Shown here in pieces: positions 11,840 through 23,727 of a stretch of DNA of 64,000 nucleotides (positions are counted from its first letter, which is position 1; each line of letters starts with the position of its first letter). The notes under the pieces were generated by a model. The model was not told where the DNA came from, did not search any database, and saw only the letters and a list, made by a program, of their open reading frames with translations. Both the position numbers and the translations under genes were made by a program. This stretch comes from Parasponia andersonii (taxonomy: Eukaryota; Streptophyta; Magnoliopsida; Rosales; Cannabaceae): contig JXTB01000070.1 in the NCBI GenBank assembly GCA_002914805.1, forward strand, positions 1,095,822 through 1,159,821, in the 5' to 3' direction.

Positions 11840-13052
11840 TAATCAAGTCTATTCATATACTCTTATCCATAGCCACATTTTATTATTAGATATGGTAAAT
11901 AGATGTCAAGACTACCTTCTAACTGAGAATCTTAGAAAAAGCATCATTAAGATACAACTAGAAGGATTCATTAGAAAAAGTCAGGAACAAAATGTTTGTG
12001 AGATTAAACGATCTATTTATTATATTAAATATACATCATACTCTTAGAACATACATTTTGATCAAACCATTAAAGTTACCAAACGAAGTAAGGTCACTTT
12101 TCTTGTTTTATATATTGATGAGATTTTGATCATTGGGAATGATACGAAGATGATCTCATCTACAAAAGATTGATTAGCACAATAATTTGATATGATAGAT
12201 ATCGATGAAGCCTCTTACATCATAAGAATCTAGATTATTAGAGATAGAAGTATAAGCATATAACTTTGTCATAAGCTTCATACATACACAAAATATGGGT
12301 TAGAGTTATAATACATAATTCTAAGAAAGGTTTGACATCCTTTAAAAAAGAAATTACTTTGTCCAAAGGCATAAGAAAAAAAAGAGCTAGTAAGAAAAGT
12401 CTCATATGCATCAGTAAGTAGAAGTCTCATGTATACCATATTTTCCATTAAACCTGATATTTATTATATAGTTTGATCCAGCACCTAAACATTGAAATAT
12501 CATCATAAATATCTTAAGATAAACAGAAACCATATGAATGTTTACTCTGGAGAAAACCTAACCTCATTAACTTTTATCGATTTCAGATTTTCAATCTTAT
12601 AAAGACTCTAAAAGGTCTACTTCAAGTTCAGTGTTGACCTTAGGTGGTAGAGCCATTATTTGGAGGAGTTTCAAACAAGAATGTATTGTTGATTTCATCA
12701 TAGAGGCCAAATATATGACCACTTATGAAGCAATTAAACAAGTGGTTTGGCTATGTAATTTCATAATAGATCTTGAAGTAGTAGCTAGAATGTAGCAATT
12801 GATAATACTTTTTTGTAACAACACTGAAGCAGCTAAGAATCCTAGGGAACACAAAAGTTGCCCAAGCAAAAAACTTAGAGAAAGAAGGGATATTATTAAA
12901 TAATAAGATATTCAAGTGAGTAGGATTGGTACAGCAGAAAAACGTATTGATCCATTTACAAAAGCATTATTTACTAAAGTCTTTGAGGACCATCTAGAAG
13001 GAATTAGATTGCGTAATACATTATATCTGCTTAATAAGTGCAACTGGGAGCT
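11840..13052 (+). mobile_element. Copia RT-RNase H remnant, array unit 3
   Basis: It starts at the shared RT join. RT block near 12,110-12,170; RNase H 'GGRAIIWRSFKQECIVD' near 12,640-12,690; the C-terminal 'VFEDHLEGI' block near 12,980. It is broken many times. Confidence 0.75.
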
Positions 13053-13808
13053 TGTCTAGAAATGAAATAAAAAGTAGTTTTATTTTAGAATTATTTTCAT
13101 AGAGCATTGAAATAAAGTATTGAAGTATTATCTATTTGATATTAATAAATGTTATATTCTGATTATTATTTAAATCTATGTTTAATGTGTGTTTATGATA
13201 CTTTGGATTTTATATTATGCAAACATCAATTAGTTTCTACAACGCGATGATAAAATAAATGAAGGATTCTAAGATGAGATCATTAGTGAGAGATACCATT
13301 CCTTATTTTATCATATCTGAATAAAATGTCAACATCCTGCTATAAAAGATGGAATAATTTATTTAGCTATAGAATATAGTATTTTCTATTTTAATAAGAT
13401 TGATGAAGTCTCTAATCAATAAAATGTATTCCTTTGGATAGATACAATAGTACATTACAAGTATATTATACATCTATTGAACTGAATTAAGTGATAAATA
13501 TTGAGGTTAAGTTCCGTACCTCAATATTCTATTATCACGAATCTAGTACTATTGTAGTTTACCTTATTCTAAACTGCCTATTAGAATTGTTTCTTTACTT
13601 ATATCTCTTTGATTTACCAAAGGACAAGTTCTTATGAAATATAATTTGAACTCTGGTACTTTGGGAGATATTATTTTAGAAATGAAAAACCAACACCTCA
13701 GTATTCACTTTGTGAATGGATTGTATTTGTATATGAAGAATATGAAGCACAATAGTCGTATTCTATCCAATAGATGAAAAATAATAACTCAAAGCTAAAT
13801 TCACAACT
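13053..13808 (+). mobile_element. Partial copia LTR, array unit 3
   Basis: It follows the end of RNase H, shares all blocks with 16,136-16,770 and 6689-7448, and stops at the shared LTR-to-LINE join. Confidence 0.7.
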
Positions 13809-14929
13809 AAGAAATAAAGTATTAACAAAAGATTCATAACTATAGGTTTCCACACAATGGAAAACCATATTGTCGAGGATTTTCCTTTTGAACCAACAAC
13901 TATAAGTTGGCATTATATCTTTATAGGCTTTACATAAGTTTAGCTTCAAATATTTGGTCTACCATCCCAATGGTAATAAGAATAAGAAGGTTGATAGAGA
14001 TCTCTTCTCATTATGCTCACCTTATAGCTTCCACAAATCGAATAAATACCATATTTGATAAAATGCCACACCATAGAATCAGGGCACCACTGAATGCTAC
14101 GAGGAATACTCAAAGTCATCTCTGTTTCATCATCTAAAAAAGAGGCATTGATAATACAATTAATCATTCTATCTACCATCTTCTCTATATAAATCTAACA
14201 ATTTATATTCAGTAAAGAAAGTTTTGAGAGATAACACCTTGAAGGAAAAGGATCTTAGCCACCAGTAGTCTTGATCAACAAAGACATAATCATCATTGCT
14301 CATCCATCTGTGACGAACATAGTAGTTTCTTCAAATCACAAGAGCCATCAGCGAGTTTTGATTTCTTAAAGTAGCTACTAAAGATGAAAGATACATGGGC
14401 TACAATGTGTTAGTTAGATAATAATGCCCATTGGGCTAAATTGACTTACGGCCTATGCCTTACGTGCATGCATAGTCTAAGGCCACTTACATTAGAGAGT
14501 CAAATACTGTGGGCTTTATAAAATACCACAAAATACACTCTAGCTTTTTGTGACCAGGGGTTGGCTCACCACTCGCTGCTGGAGGTGGTGGCGTGTAGGT
14601 CATAAGTAGTGAGTAGGATGGTAGGCTTAGCCTAAAATATGGTAAAACTACAGTAGTAGGTGGATGTGGTAGAGGTGGACTAGGGGGAAAATGAGAACTT
14701 AAGGGTGGTGGAGGGATTCGTACATAGCTTGAAGAAGGAGAAGTTAGGACTAGTAGAGGCATTTTTTTTGTGAAAATGGCAGAACAACAAATAAAAGTGG
14801 AAAATTTTGTGATGAAAAAAAAAATCGAAAAGGGGTAGAGAGAAGGAAGAGCTCGCTTCTAAATTTTCAAGGTCTGAGTACTCTATTGGCTGATCATTGA
14901 CTATGAGGAAACTTTTTCTCATGCTACTA
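13809..14929 (-). mobile_element. LINE ORF2 fragment, array unit 4
   Basis: This is the best kept LINE copy. The minus-strand frame at 14,179-13,946 reads 'SMVWHFIKYGIYSICGSYK' and 'RRDLYQPSYSYYHWDGRP', typical of the segment just before and inside the zf-RVT domain of plant L1 ORF2. Another minus frame at 14,922-14,680 holds 'MRKSFLIVNDQPIEYSDLE' followed by proline-rich sequence at 14,762-14,487. The two frames are shifted against each other and against the downstream cysteine motif, so this is a pseudogene. Confidence 0.65.
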
Positions 14930-16135
14930 TGATCAAGTCTTTTTGCATACTCTTATCCATAGTTGCATTTCTTAGTTATGAGATGGTAAATAGATGTCAA
15001 GAGTACCTTTCTGAATGAGAATCTTGATGAAAGCATCCTTATGATACAACTGGAAGAATTTATTGAAAAAGGTCAAGAACAAAAAGTTCATGAAATTAAA
15101 CGTTCTATATATGGTCTTAAATAAGCCTCAAGCTCCTGGAACATATCTTTTGATCATACTATGTAGAGTTACCAAGAAAGTAAGGTGATTTTTCCCATTT
15201 TATATGTTGATGATGCTTTGATAATTGGAAATGATATGAAAATGATGTCATATACAAAAGTTTGATGAGCATAACAATTCGATATGAAACATATCCATGA
15301 AGCATCTTACATCTTAGGAATCTAGATAGTTAGAGATAGAAGCATAAAAGTATAGCTTTGTCATAAGCTTTATATATAAACAAAATAATGATTAAATTCT
15401 AAAAAAGGTTTGACACATTTTCATAGAGAAATTACTTTGTCCAAGAACTTTTGTTCAAAGATATTAAAAGAAGAAGAGCTGATAAGAAAATACCCTAGGA
15501 AGTCGCGTTTTCCATTAGACCTTATATGTATTATGTAATAAAAATTATGAGCCATTGTCAATCCAATCCAGGACTTAAATACTGGAATATTGTCAAGAAT
15601 ATTCTAAACTACCTTATGAGAACTAGAAACGATGGGCATGTTTACTCTAAAGAGAACCTAACCTTATTATCTTTCACTGATTTAAATTTTCAATAGCTAC
15701 TTCCAAGTTTAGTATTTATCTTAAATGGTGGAGCTATTATTTGGAGAAGTTTCAAATAAGATTGTATTATTGACTCTACCATTTGTAGGCCAAATATATA
15801 GCCACTTATAAAGAAATTAAAGAAGCAGTCTGGCTACATAATTTTATAATGGATCTTGAAGTGGTACTTAGAATATAATAATCGATAATACTTTATTGTG
15901 ACAACAATAGAGCAATTGTGAATTCCAAGGAACTCATAAGCAACTCAAGAGGAAAGCACATAGAATAAAGGGATATTGTTAAATAAGGAAACATTCAAGT
16001 AGGTAAGATTGGCATAGTAGAAAACCTTGATCATCTGTTTATAAAAGCTCTATTTACTAAAGTCTTTAGAACTACCTAGAAAAAATGAGACTACATAATA
16101 TGTCATATCTACTTAATTAGTGCAAGTGGGAGCTT
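14930..16135 (+). mobile_element. Copia RT-RNase H remnant, array unit 4
   Basis: It starts at 'gatcaagtct' in RT. 'LYVDDALIIGNDMK' lies near 15,200-15,240, RNase H near 15,730-15,930 and the terminal block near 16,050. It is broken. Confidence 0.75.
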
Positions 16136-17450
16136 GTTTTAAAATGCACTAAAAAGCAATTTATTTTAGAATTGCTTTTGTAAAACATCATAATAAAAGG
16201 ATTGTAGTATTGTCTATTTGATATTAATAAATACTATATATAATTATTGTTTAAATACATGTTTAATATATGTTTATGATACTTTGGATTTTATTCTATG
16301 CATACATCAACAAGTTACCATGATGTGATGATAAAATAAATGAGGGATTCTACGATGAGTTCATTAGTATGAGACACCATTTATCATATCTAAATGAAAT
16401 GTTAATATTCTATTATTAAATATAGAATAATTTATTCAGGCATAGAATATAGTGTGGTATATTTTAAGGAATTAATAAAGTATATTCTATTATAACTAAC
16501 CTAACAATATTGTAATTTACCTTAATCTAAATTGTCTGTTAGAATTGTTTTCTTTAGTTATATCTCTTTGATTTACTACAGGACTAGTGCTTATGAAATA
16601 TAGTTCGAACTTTGATATCTTGGAAGACATTATTTTAAAAATAACAAATCAAGACCCTAGTATTCACTATGTGAATTAACTCTATTTGTGTTTAGCGAAT
16701 ATGAAGTCCAATAGTCATATTATATCCAATAGATGAAAAATAGTAACTCAAGAATAAATTATTGCTAGAAGGCTAATACTATAATTTCACATTTCTAATA
16801 CAAAATTACATTAAGGGTAATATTATTTATATAATATGTGCTTAATAGATTGGTTTATTACGATGATAATATGCTATACAAAAAATATATGAGGTTTAGT
16901 TTAAGAATGCAATATTGGACCTTTAGTTGAGTTTTCCCAATATTAATGGTAATTTGATAAATATCATATAAGAGTTTATTATGATATTTATCTAAATATT
17001 ATTGGAGTTTAGGCAATTTAGATTCATTAGGTTCTTCTCTAACTAACATAATAGTTTCAACCCAACAAGCTTATCAGTTGAGCCCAATAAGCCCATTAAG
17101 GTTTACAACATTCACTCATATAAACGGAAACTTATTTTTTAGTTGAATTAGTTCAACAATTGGTTGATGTAGCATACTATAGGGAGGCTCATTCATGTCT
17201 TAAGTGAGCCTATGAAACTATCCATGAGAGCTTACCTATGAGAATTTACCTACGGACACTTATACAGTGCTTCGGGATATAGACCAAATTATTGAATTTT
17301 TTCATCTTTTGTCCGCCGCCTAATCTGGTCGAAACCTTATCTTATCGATAAGAGGACCACAGATATACGATTGTTTGAAGGATCGGGATCAGGAAAAGAG
17401 GGTCTAAAGCTATATAGTTTCCTAGCTAAAATCTTATTTCCTCCTTGAAA
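16136..17450 (+). mobile_element. Longer copia LTR closing the array
   Basis: Unlike units 1-3, this LTR does not stop at the LINE join. It continues through blocks matching 44,200-44,560: 'gcaatattggacct' near 16,908 and 'gttgagcccaataagcccatta' near 17,075. The right end is uncertain and is set by the usual 1.3-1.6 kb length. It is therefore the ordinary LTR that bounds the array on the right. Confidence 0.6.
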
Positions 17451-17738
17451 AAGGCTAAAAGCTCAAAATGCTCTTTAGGGATTGAATGTTGTTGGCTCTC
17501 CACCACTCATGGCATATAGTGGGCATCCATGGACTAAGTTGAGCCACCCACTAGCACGTGGGGAGTGCTTGTAGGGTAAGCAATAGGGAATCATGAGGCA
17601 TCCTATATGCCTTTATAAAGAAGAGAAGCATATAGATGGTATTGGCTACCTAGCTTTGCACATAGTCTTTATGTGGGATGTTCAGGGGTGCGTCGACTTA
17701 TGAGCTCCTATCATAAGCACAGTTCATAGCCTGGACTT

Positions 17739-17975
17739 CCTAGAGGATGTGTAGGGCCCCTAGACCATGCATGCCTCAATTTGAGATGGTCATGAGAAGG
17801 TCACTCATGGAAAGACTAAGGATGCATGGCATGCCAAGGCTATGTATACCATGACACAAGTTGGCCATAGGCAGACTACTTGTGGAGCAGGACAACTAGA
17901 GGATGCATGGTACACCAAGACTATATAAGCCTCGACACGTGTAGGTCGTAGGTAGGCCTCATGTGGGCATTGATA
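17739..17975. repeat. Three-unit tandem repeat, about 78 bp
   Basis: Degenerate units start near 17,739, 17,815 and 17,895 with 'ctagaggatgcatgg'-like sequence. They share a 'gcatgcc...accatgacacaagttgg' type body and end in 'catgtggg' or 'cttgtgg'. The repeat is also visible as a repeated peptide in minus-strand translation, although that frame is not thought to be a gene. Confidence 0.6.
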
Positions 17976-18344
17976 GTAAGTGGGAACTAGTAGGCGGTGT
18001 GGTGCTCCCATACTAAAAGATTGCTTGTAAGACTGTGCGTCACAAAGAGAATCATGGGCACTTACTTGCATGTGAGTGGACTTATTGCCACAATGATTAG
18101 TCTAGGGGCATGAGAATACCCTTAGTGCCTCGGGAGCTATTTGTAAGATATCGATGGGCTTTTCTGGATAAGACAAGTGTCGACTTCGTCTCAGTACCTA
18201 TGCACATATGCTACCAGGGTGTGGGCATCCTTGGGCAAGTTAGCATGTAGCATAAACTTCGATGGTATATTGGGAACCTATGAATAAGACAAGTCTCTCT
18301 ATAGAGACCATGTCACATAGAAGCTTTCATAGTTGATTGGGAGT

Positions 18345-19177
18345 AAGACTCGGTAGAAGCCATTCTTATAGGCATGTGGCTTGGAACATGCATGTATGAA
18401 GGTACAAAAAGGTGACCCATGGTATATGGACAGGAGGAAGATTGACCGAGACTTAGAAAGTCTTACTGCCTCATTGTTGTTATTGGCATTGAAACTCTTG
18501 AACCATGATAGATGGTATGAGAGCTTGGGTTCATCTTATAGGAGGAGTGAACCTAAGGCACGTCTCAGAGGAAACAAGTGGGGTAGTTGAAGGGGACTGA
18601 GTATACATGAGTGCTCAATATCAGTTAGGGCATTGAAAGACCCTTGAAGGAGGTATCAAGGAGGGTGAAGACCTAATAGACAACGCTTGATAAGCAATCA
18701 CTACAGAGGTAACTTTGGAATGGCATTGCACATAGTTGGCACACTTGGTTAGCTTAAACATGATTTTCTTGGGCACTCCACCATGCTTGTTTGAGCAACA
18801 TTGTAAGTTATATGGGGATACTTTTCTTGAAAAGAGAGCTTGTTGGGGATGTAGTATGTGCATTTTCTTTGATTGATTGAAGGCATATAAAGTCAAAATG
18901 ATTGTTAGTTAAGCCAAGATAGATTTGAATGTTAGATACTTAATTGCTGCTAGTCTAAAGATATCATCATTAGAAGTATGGGCATGCCAAGAGACAATAG
19001 TTTCTTGCAAGGAAGACTCAGTAGGATCCATTCTCATAGGTATGTTGCTTGGAATATACATGCACAAAAGCATGAAAAAGTGACCCTTGGTACATAGATA
19101 GTTGGAAGGCTAACTGGGACTTAGAAAGTCTCGGTACTATACATTCATTATTGGCATTGGAACTCCTGGATCATAAC
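18345..19177. repeat. Pair of 166-bp direct repeats 668 bp apart
   Basis: 18,345-18,510 and 19,013-19,177 align over their whole length. Both start with 'aagactc.gtag', share 'gggacttagaaagtct'-type sequence and end in 'ggcattg.aactc.tg'. Similarity is about 75-80% by eye. No TG..CA ends or coding were seen. Confidence 0.65.
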
Positions 19178-19589
19178 ACATGACATCACTCTTCTATGTG
19201 AGACATACAAATTGAGATAGTGAGAAAGAAAGTATTTTAGCCACAATAAAAGGAGAAGAAAGTTTATCTTCTTGCTTATCTTATTCATTTCTCATTGGGA
19301 TTCGAGAAAGATGCTCACACACTAGCTTGGAATTTGTAGAGAATAGAAGAGAAGACCTGAGAATTGTGGAGTTCATTATCTTGGAGAGGAATTCTTGCAG
19401 AGCTTAAGATTAGAAAGCAATTCTAGGTATTTCTCATAAACTCATGAATTAATATATGTTAACATCTAGATCCTTGTATATATATTTTTTGTGAAAGTAT
19501 GTTTCATATAAAAAAATTTAAGATCTATTCCACTATATACATATTTGATATAATTCCAATATATATATATAAACCAACATTTTGAACAT

Positions 19590-20110
19590 CTAAATTCTCA
19601 CGCCTTAGCTCTCACAAAAACTAGACTATCATCTGCGAAGAAAAGATATGAGACACGTACTAGGTACATATTGAGCTATAGAAATACCACAGAAAAGACT
19701 ATTTACCTTAGACCTAGTAATAGGTAGAAGCATTTTAGTGCATAGAAGTAATAGATATAGTGACAATAGACATTCTTGTCTCACTCCTCTTTGTAGAGAT
19801 ATAAGACCACTAGGATTCCCATAAGAGATGCAAGTCATTATTTTTCTAATTCACCTCTTATTAAAATCAAGTCATCCAATCTCTTGAAAACCTATTCCAT
19901 TCTACCATAACCGTTTCTTATATCCAACTTTAATCTTGACCAACCAGTTTTGTCCTCCCATTTTCTATATTAGGAGAATGGAAATATTTCAGACCAATAA
20001 TTATATTATCTATTATCAACTTTTGTCCTCCCCTATTCTATGCTTAAGATTATAAAAACATTTCAAACCAACAATCATACTATTGGTTATCAATTTTTCT
20101 AGAATAAAAG
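19590..20110 (-). mobile_element. L1-type LINE reverse transcriptase fragment
   Basis: Minus-strand translation reads 'MTCISYGNPSGLISLQRGVRQECLLSLYLLLLCT', the conserved 'G.PSG.ISPQRG.RQGDPLSPYLF' block of plant L1 RT (19,838-19,735). In a shifted frame it reads 'FFADDSLVFV', the catalytic [FY]xDD block (19,641-19,613). Upstream, 'MVEWNRFSRDWMT' matches the 'DRVEWNFLE' block. A 74-bp tandem duplication lies at 19,946-20,093. There are several frameshifts, so this is a dead 5'-truncated copy. Confidence 0.8.
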
Positions 20111-20212
20111 TACTTACAAAAGAGTAATGATTTGATCCAAGCTATAAGCTTTTATCTTGATGATGATGGTATTGGATAATAAATTTAATCTACAAGACAA
20201 CTATTTAATTTT

Positions 20213-20770
20213 GGGTCCTCAACTATATCAATGTTGGTTACTCTTAGGGTTAATAAAACAAATAGTCACTGAAATAACCTGTGATAATTTGGTCCTCAAA
20301 TTTTTAATTGTAGCAATTAAGCTCATAAACTTTTCAATTTATAGTAATTTGGTCTCTAGATTATTTAAATTACAACTTGCTGTTAAATGTTTGACCAAAA
20401 ACACAAGTAAAGAGCATGTGGTAGTATCTTAAAGTATATTTAAAAAGTAATTTAATAATTTTAAGTATTAAAATGACTAATTACATTAAAATTTTATCTA
20501 ACGTTGCAGCTCCAAAAACCATAAAAAATGCAAAAAAAAATACATCTTTCATTTTCTCTAAATTCTTTAATTCAGTTTATTTTCATTTAAATACACTTTC
20601 ATATACTACAATGTGCTCCTTATGTGTATTCTTTGTCAAAAATTTAATAGCAGCATGTAAATTAGTCAATCAAGGACCAAATTACATCAAGTCAGAAAGT
20701 TCAAGGGCTCAATTACTGTAATTGAAACTTTAAGGACTAAATTACTATAAGTTGGATAGTTCAGGGACCA
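20213..20770. mobile_element. Non-autonomous TIR element
   Basis: The left end 'gggtcctcaactat' and the right end, in reverse complement 'tggtccctgaactat', form imperfect inverted repeats. The ends continue inward as short iterated 'aatttggtcct(c/t)aaa' motifs in opposite orientations. Such 'ggtccctgaacttt' iterations are typical of Mutator-like or related plant MITE families. No target duplication could be fixed, and no coding was seen. Confidence 0.55.
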
Positions 20771-21114
20771 TTTGTGCCATAAAGTCTTACTTTAAATTGT
20801 CTAATCCTAATTTATATAGTTGGTAGATGAAAGATGAAAGTTATTGAAAAAACATACATAAGTTAAAAAGTATACCTTACAACATCGCTATACATTTTCA
20901 ATTTTATTAATAGGACGCTCTTAAAAACTTTTGTACTAGCCAAATTTGAAATTCAATATAAATAGTTAGAAAATTTTCCATATAATTCTTAGGTCCTTTT
21001 AGTTTAAAGTAACTTATCAATGCCAATAATTCTAAATATTTCTATGCTTCTAAGTTTGACTTTGTGAAAGGCTTCACAATCAAATTAATTTTTCTTTCTA
21101 TCTCTATTTAGGAA

Positions 21115-22345
21115 AGTATAAGAAAACCTAATAACTAACTAATATAGTAATAAGTAAGAGTCGATCCCACAATTAATTAACTAGTTAAATTAATAAGCTA
21201 TCAATCCTAAGGTGAAGGGAATTGTGAATTAAAACTAAAACTAAACAAAACAAAATAAAAAAATAACTAAAATAAATTAAATTATTCAAGGTTTTATTCT
21301 TCACCACTAAACAATCATGTTGATCAATTATCAAATTTTATATTTATTTATTAAAACTACTAACCATAAATAGTTTACAAATACACAATTATCCCGTTAT
21401 TTCTATAAATTATATGCTATTTAGACAAATACCATAAATAACTTCTTTCTATTAAATAACTTATGAGAACATTCTGGAATTAATTAATAAAAGTATTACA
21501 ATAAAGAAAGACATTAGATTGATCTAGGTAATCGTCACACAAGCACAGATTCTTAACCTAGGTAATTCCTCAACCGAACGTACCAATTATAACTTTACAA
21601 CTTACAGATTGATACAAGGAATACCAATATCTAATCATGGCAATAGAATTCTATCGTGATCATTTTAATAGGCCTCCTAAACAAATAGATCAATTAGCAT
21701 AAAAGAACATAAGCAACTTTAAGTAAATAATTAAACTGTATAAAATCTGGAAAAATCAAATAATAATCATGTTCAGTACTTTGAAAGCACCCTTTACATA
21801 ACCTAGGACTCAATCTAGCATATATATAATAACAAATAATAAAGCCGTCATGCTAGAATAAATAGATTGAGAAAAACTAAAGAAAATGAAAGAAGGAACA
21901 GAGATGATGCATGCAACTCCCAAATTCTCTCTTTCTAATTCTAGGTCTTCAATGTATTTTTATGAACATCTCGTAGACATGTTCCCAACTGGTGTAGAGA
22001 GTCTTATTTATAGAGAAATATGTCTAAGGATTGATTAGGTAGAATTGCGCACAAATACCTTAAGTTGGTGAAAAACCAACTTTTTTCTCTATTTAGGGCA
22101 TTGGGCCGCTGGAGTTCTAGCGCCATAGCACTCATTCTCTAGCTGGTTTCTCAGTTTTTATAAAAATGCTACTTTTCAGCCCCTTTTTGAGATTTTTACT
22201 ATTTTTCTGCTCAACACTTTGATTTTTAATCCTATTTCAGCTCATTTTCACTCATGCACCTCCAAAAACACCTAGAAACATAAAAACAAATCAAATTATC
22301 CTTAGTTAAACATAAAAACTAACACAGTAGTATGGAAAAGTAACT
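21115..22345 (-). mobile_element. Tat/Athila-like LTR fragment
   Basis: It contains the 'gtaataagtaagagtcgatcccac' type block (21,143-21,167) that also opens the segments at 35,005 and 58,949. A long AT-rich body follows, with 'ctaggtaattcctcaacc' and a tail resembling a 5' UTR. No pol was found. The minus orientation is inferred from the copy at 35,005-39,262. Family assignment is tentative. Confidence 0.45.
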
Positions 22346-23727
22346 AAGCAAATTATCTTTAGGTAATCATCGCACAAGTGCAAACTTGTCAAGGCTCCCA
22401 AGACATTTCACAAGTTTGGAAAAATTACTAAACAAGATCGATTTAGAGCACCAGAATGTTAATGGTAATTCTTTCAATCAAAAGACTGGTTCAATGAATT
22501 TGGAATGAATACGATGGTAAAAAAATTAAAATAAAAAGCAAAATAATGCAACTTTCAATTTATAAATGAAGGATGATAATAATGAAAATTTTTGAGCTTT
22601 TATAACAAACAACCGCTTTTTCACATGGAGTAACTAAAGGTATGCATGGATTCAATTTCGTTTTATGTTTTTTGTTTTTTTAAACAGAAAAATGGAAATT
22701 TGTTTTGGAAATTTGCTTGGCAACCTTGTTTTCAGTTTTTTGTTTTTAAAAATTAAAAATTATATCAAAATTTTCAATTCTATTTTCAATTTATTTAAAT
22801 AAAAAAAACTGGAAAGCAAATCCAAACAAACTCTAAATGATCGTAATTTTAGACTGACTAGAAAAATGGCTACTTACTTATAAATGCAACTTTTTAGTAC
22901 GAAACCTTTTTTTTTCTTTGTTTGAATTACCCGTTTTGCCGCAATATTTAACTTTTTTGCTTCTTTCGTTTCATCATTCTTTGTTGGTTGTTTCTCTCGA
23001 GCTTTTCTTTTCCCTTTCTCTCTTTATCTTCTTTTGAATCTAGTGTAGTACTTCATATCCGGTTCTTCAAGAAATTGTCCGCGGCTTTTCCAGCCTTAAG
23101 TCTTCAACTCCAACTCATCATATAATTCTCATCGTACTTGATCTTTTTTCCTCCCTGTGATTTTTATTTTATTTTTTTGTCCCTGTCCGACTAACTTTTT
23201 TTCACTTTTTATATTTTAGTTTTAAGGGAGTTTGTTTTAAGACTTTACATTTGTTTATTATTATGTAATTAATGCATCTTCTTTTCAAAATATGTCTAAG
23301 TTTGAATTTGATAAATCTGAAGTATGCTTAGCCTTTTAATCTTTTCATTAGTTTAGCTAGATTTTTGTTGTGTGATAATGCACATATATTGTTCGATGAA
23401 ATGCATATTGAAACATTTTAGATTTGTATCACGTCATACACTAAGTTATGCAACTGATCTACCAAGAATTAAACTATATTTATTTTTCTAAATATTAATA
23501 CTAACATGCCCTTTGAAAACTCATATACTAAGAAAAAAAATCAGAATTAATTAACCAAAATGCAACTGGAACTGTGATTGTGTTTAGTACAGTTCTTTGT
23601 TTTCGGATTGAAGGAATAGTTAATTTTTCTTTTTATCATTAGGTCTGATTTTATCCTATCAGATCTTATCTTACTTTAATTTTTTTTTTATTTTTATGAG
23701 TTGCCATTTGAGTAGATTTATTTTTTT
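22346..23727. other. Intergenic, no gene recognised
   Basis: The zone is AT-rich. Near 22,640-22,840 there is a small MITE-like patch ('tttgcttggcaaccttg' type). At 22,975-23,140 lies a pyrimidine-rich, unusually mixed-composition tract resembling a plant 5' UTR, but no start codon with a following open frame was found. Confidence 0.5.

Larger units (their letters stand above)
3980..17450 (+). repeat. Four-unit tandem array of chimeric copia/LINE segments
   Basis: The order [LINE ORF2 piece, antisense] - [copia RT 3' half and RNase H, sense] - [partial copia LTR] recurs four times. The RT parts begin at about 5541, 8430, 11,840 and 14,930, a spacing near 3.1 kb once the 331-bp MITE in unit 2 is allowed for. 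The LTR-to-LINE join is the same in every unit: LTR sequence stops at an 'aactcaaag' block and LINE sequence starts at 'agaaataaag'. It is seen near 7448, 9780 (inverted) and 13,808. A shared join means one founding chimera was multiplied in place. All coding parts are thoroughly broken. Confidence 0.75.
17451..19589 (+). other. GC-richer, repeat-bearing leader-like zone
   Basis: Base composition is clearly richer in G and C than its neighbours. No gene was recognised. Because it directly follows an LTR and contains short tandem repeats, it resembles in position the GC-rich leader of the copia at 45,440-45,990 and may be the decayed leader of another family member. Near 19,200-19,440 the sequence looks like an LTR or leader tail. 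This is inference. Confidence 0.4.

Noticed and set aside
17739-17975. CRISPR-like array
   Set aside because: The units are contiguous and degenerate, without unique spacers, in a plant nuclear context.
17805-18071. 88-codon minus-strand frame with repeated peptide
   Set aside because: The peptide repeat only mirrors the 78-bp DNA repeat. There is no other sign of coding.
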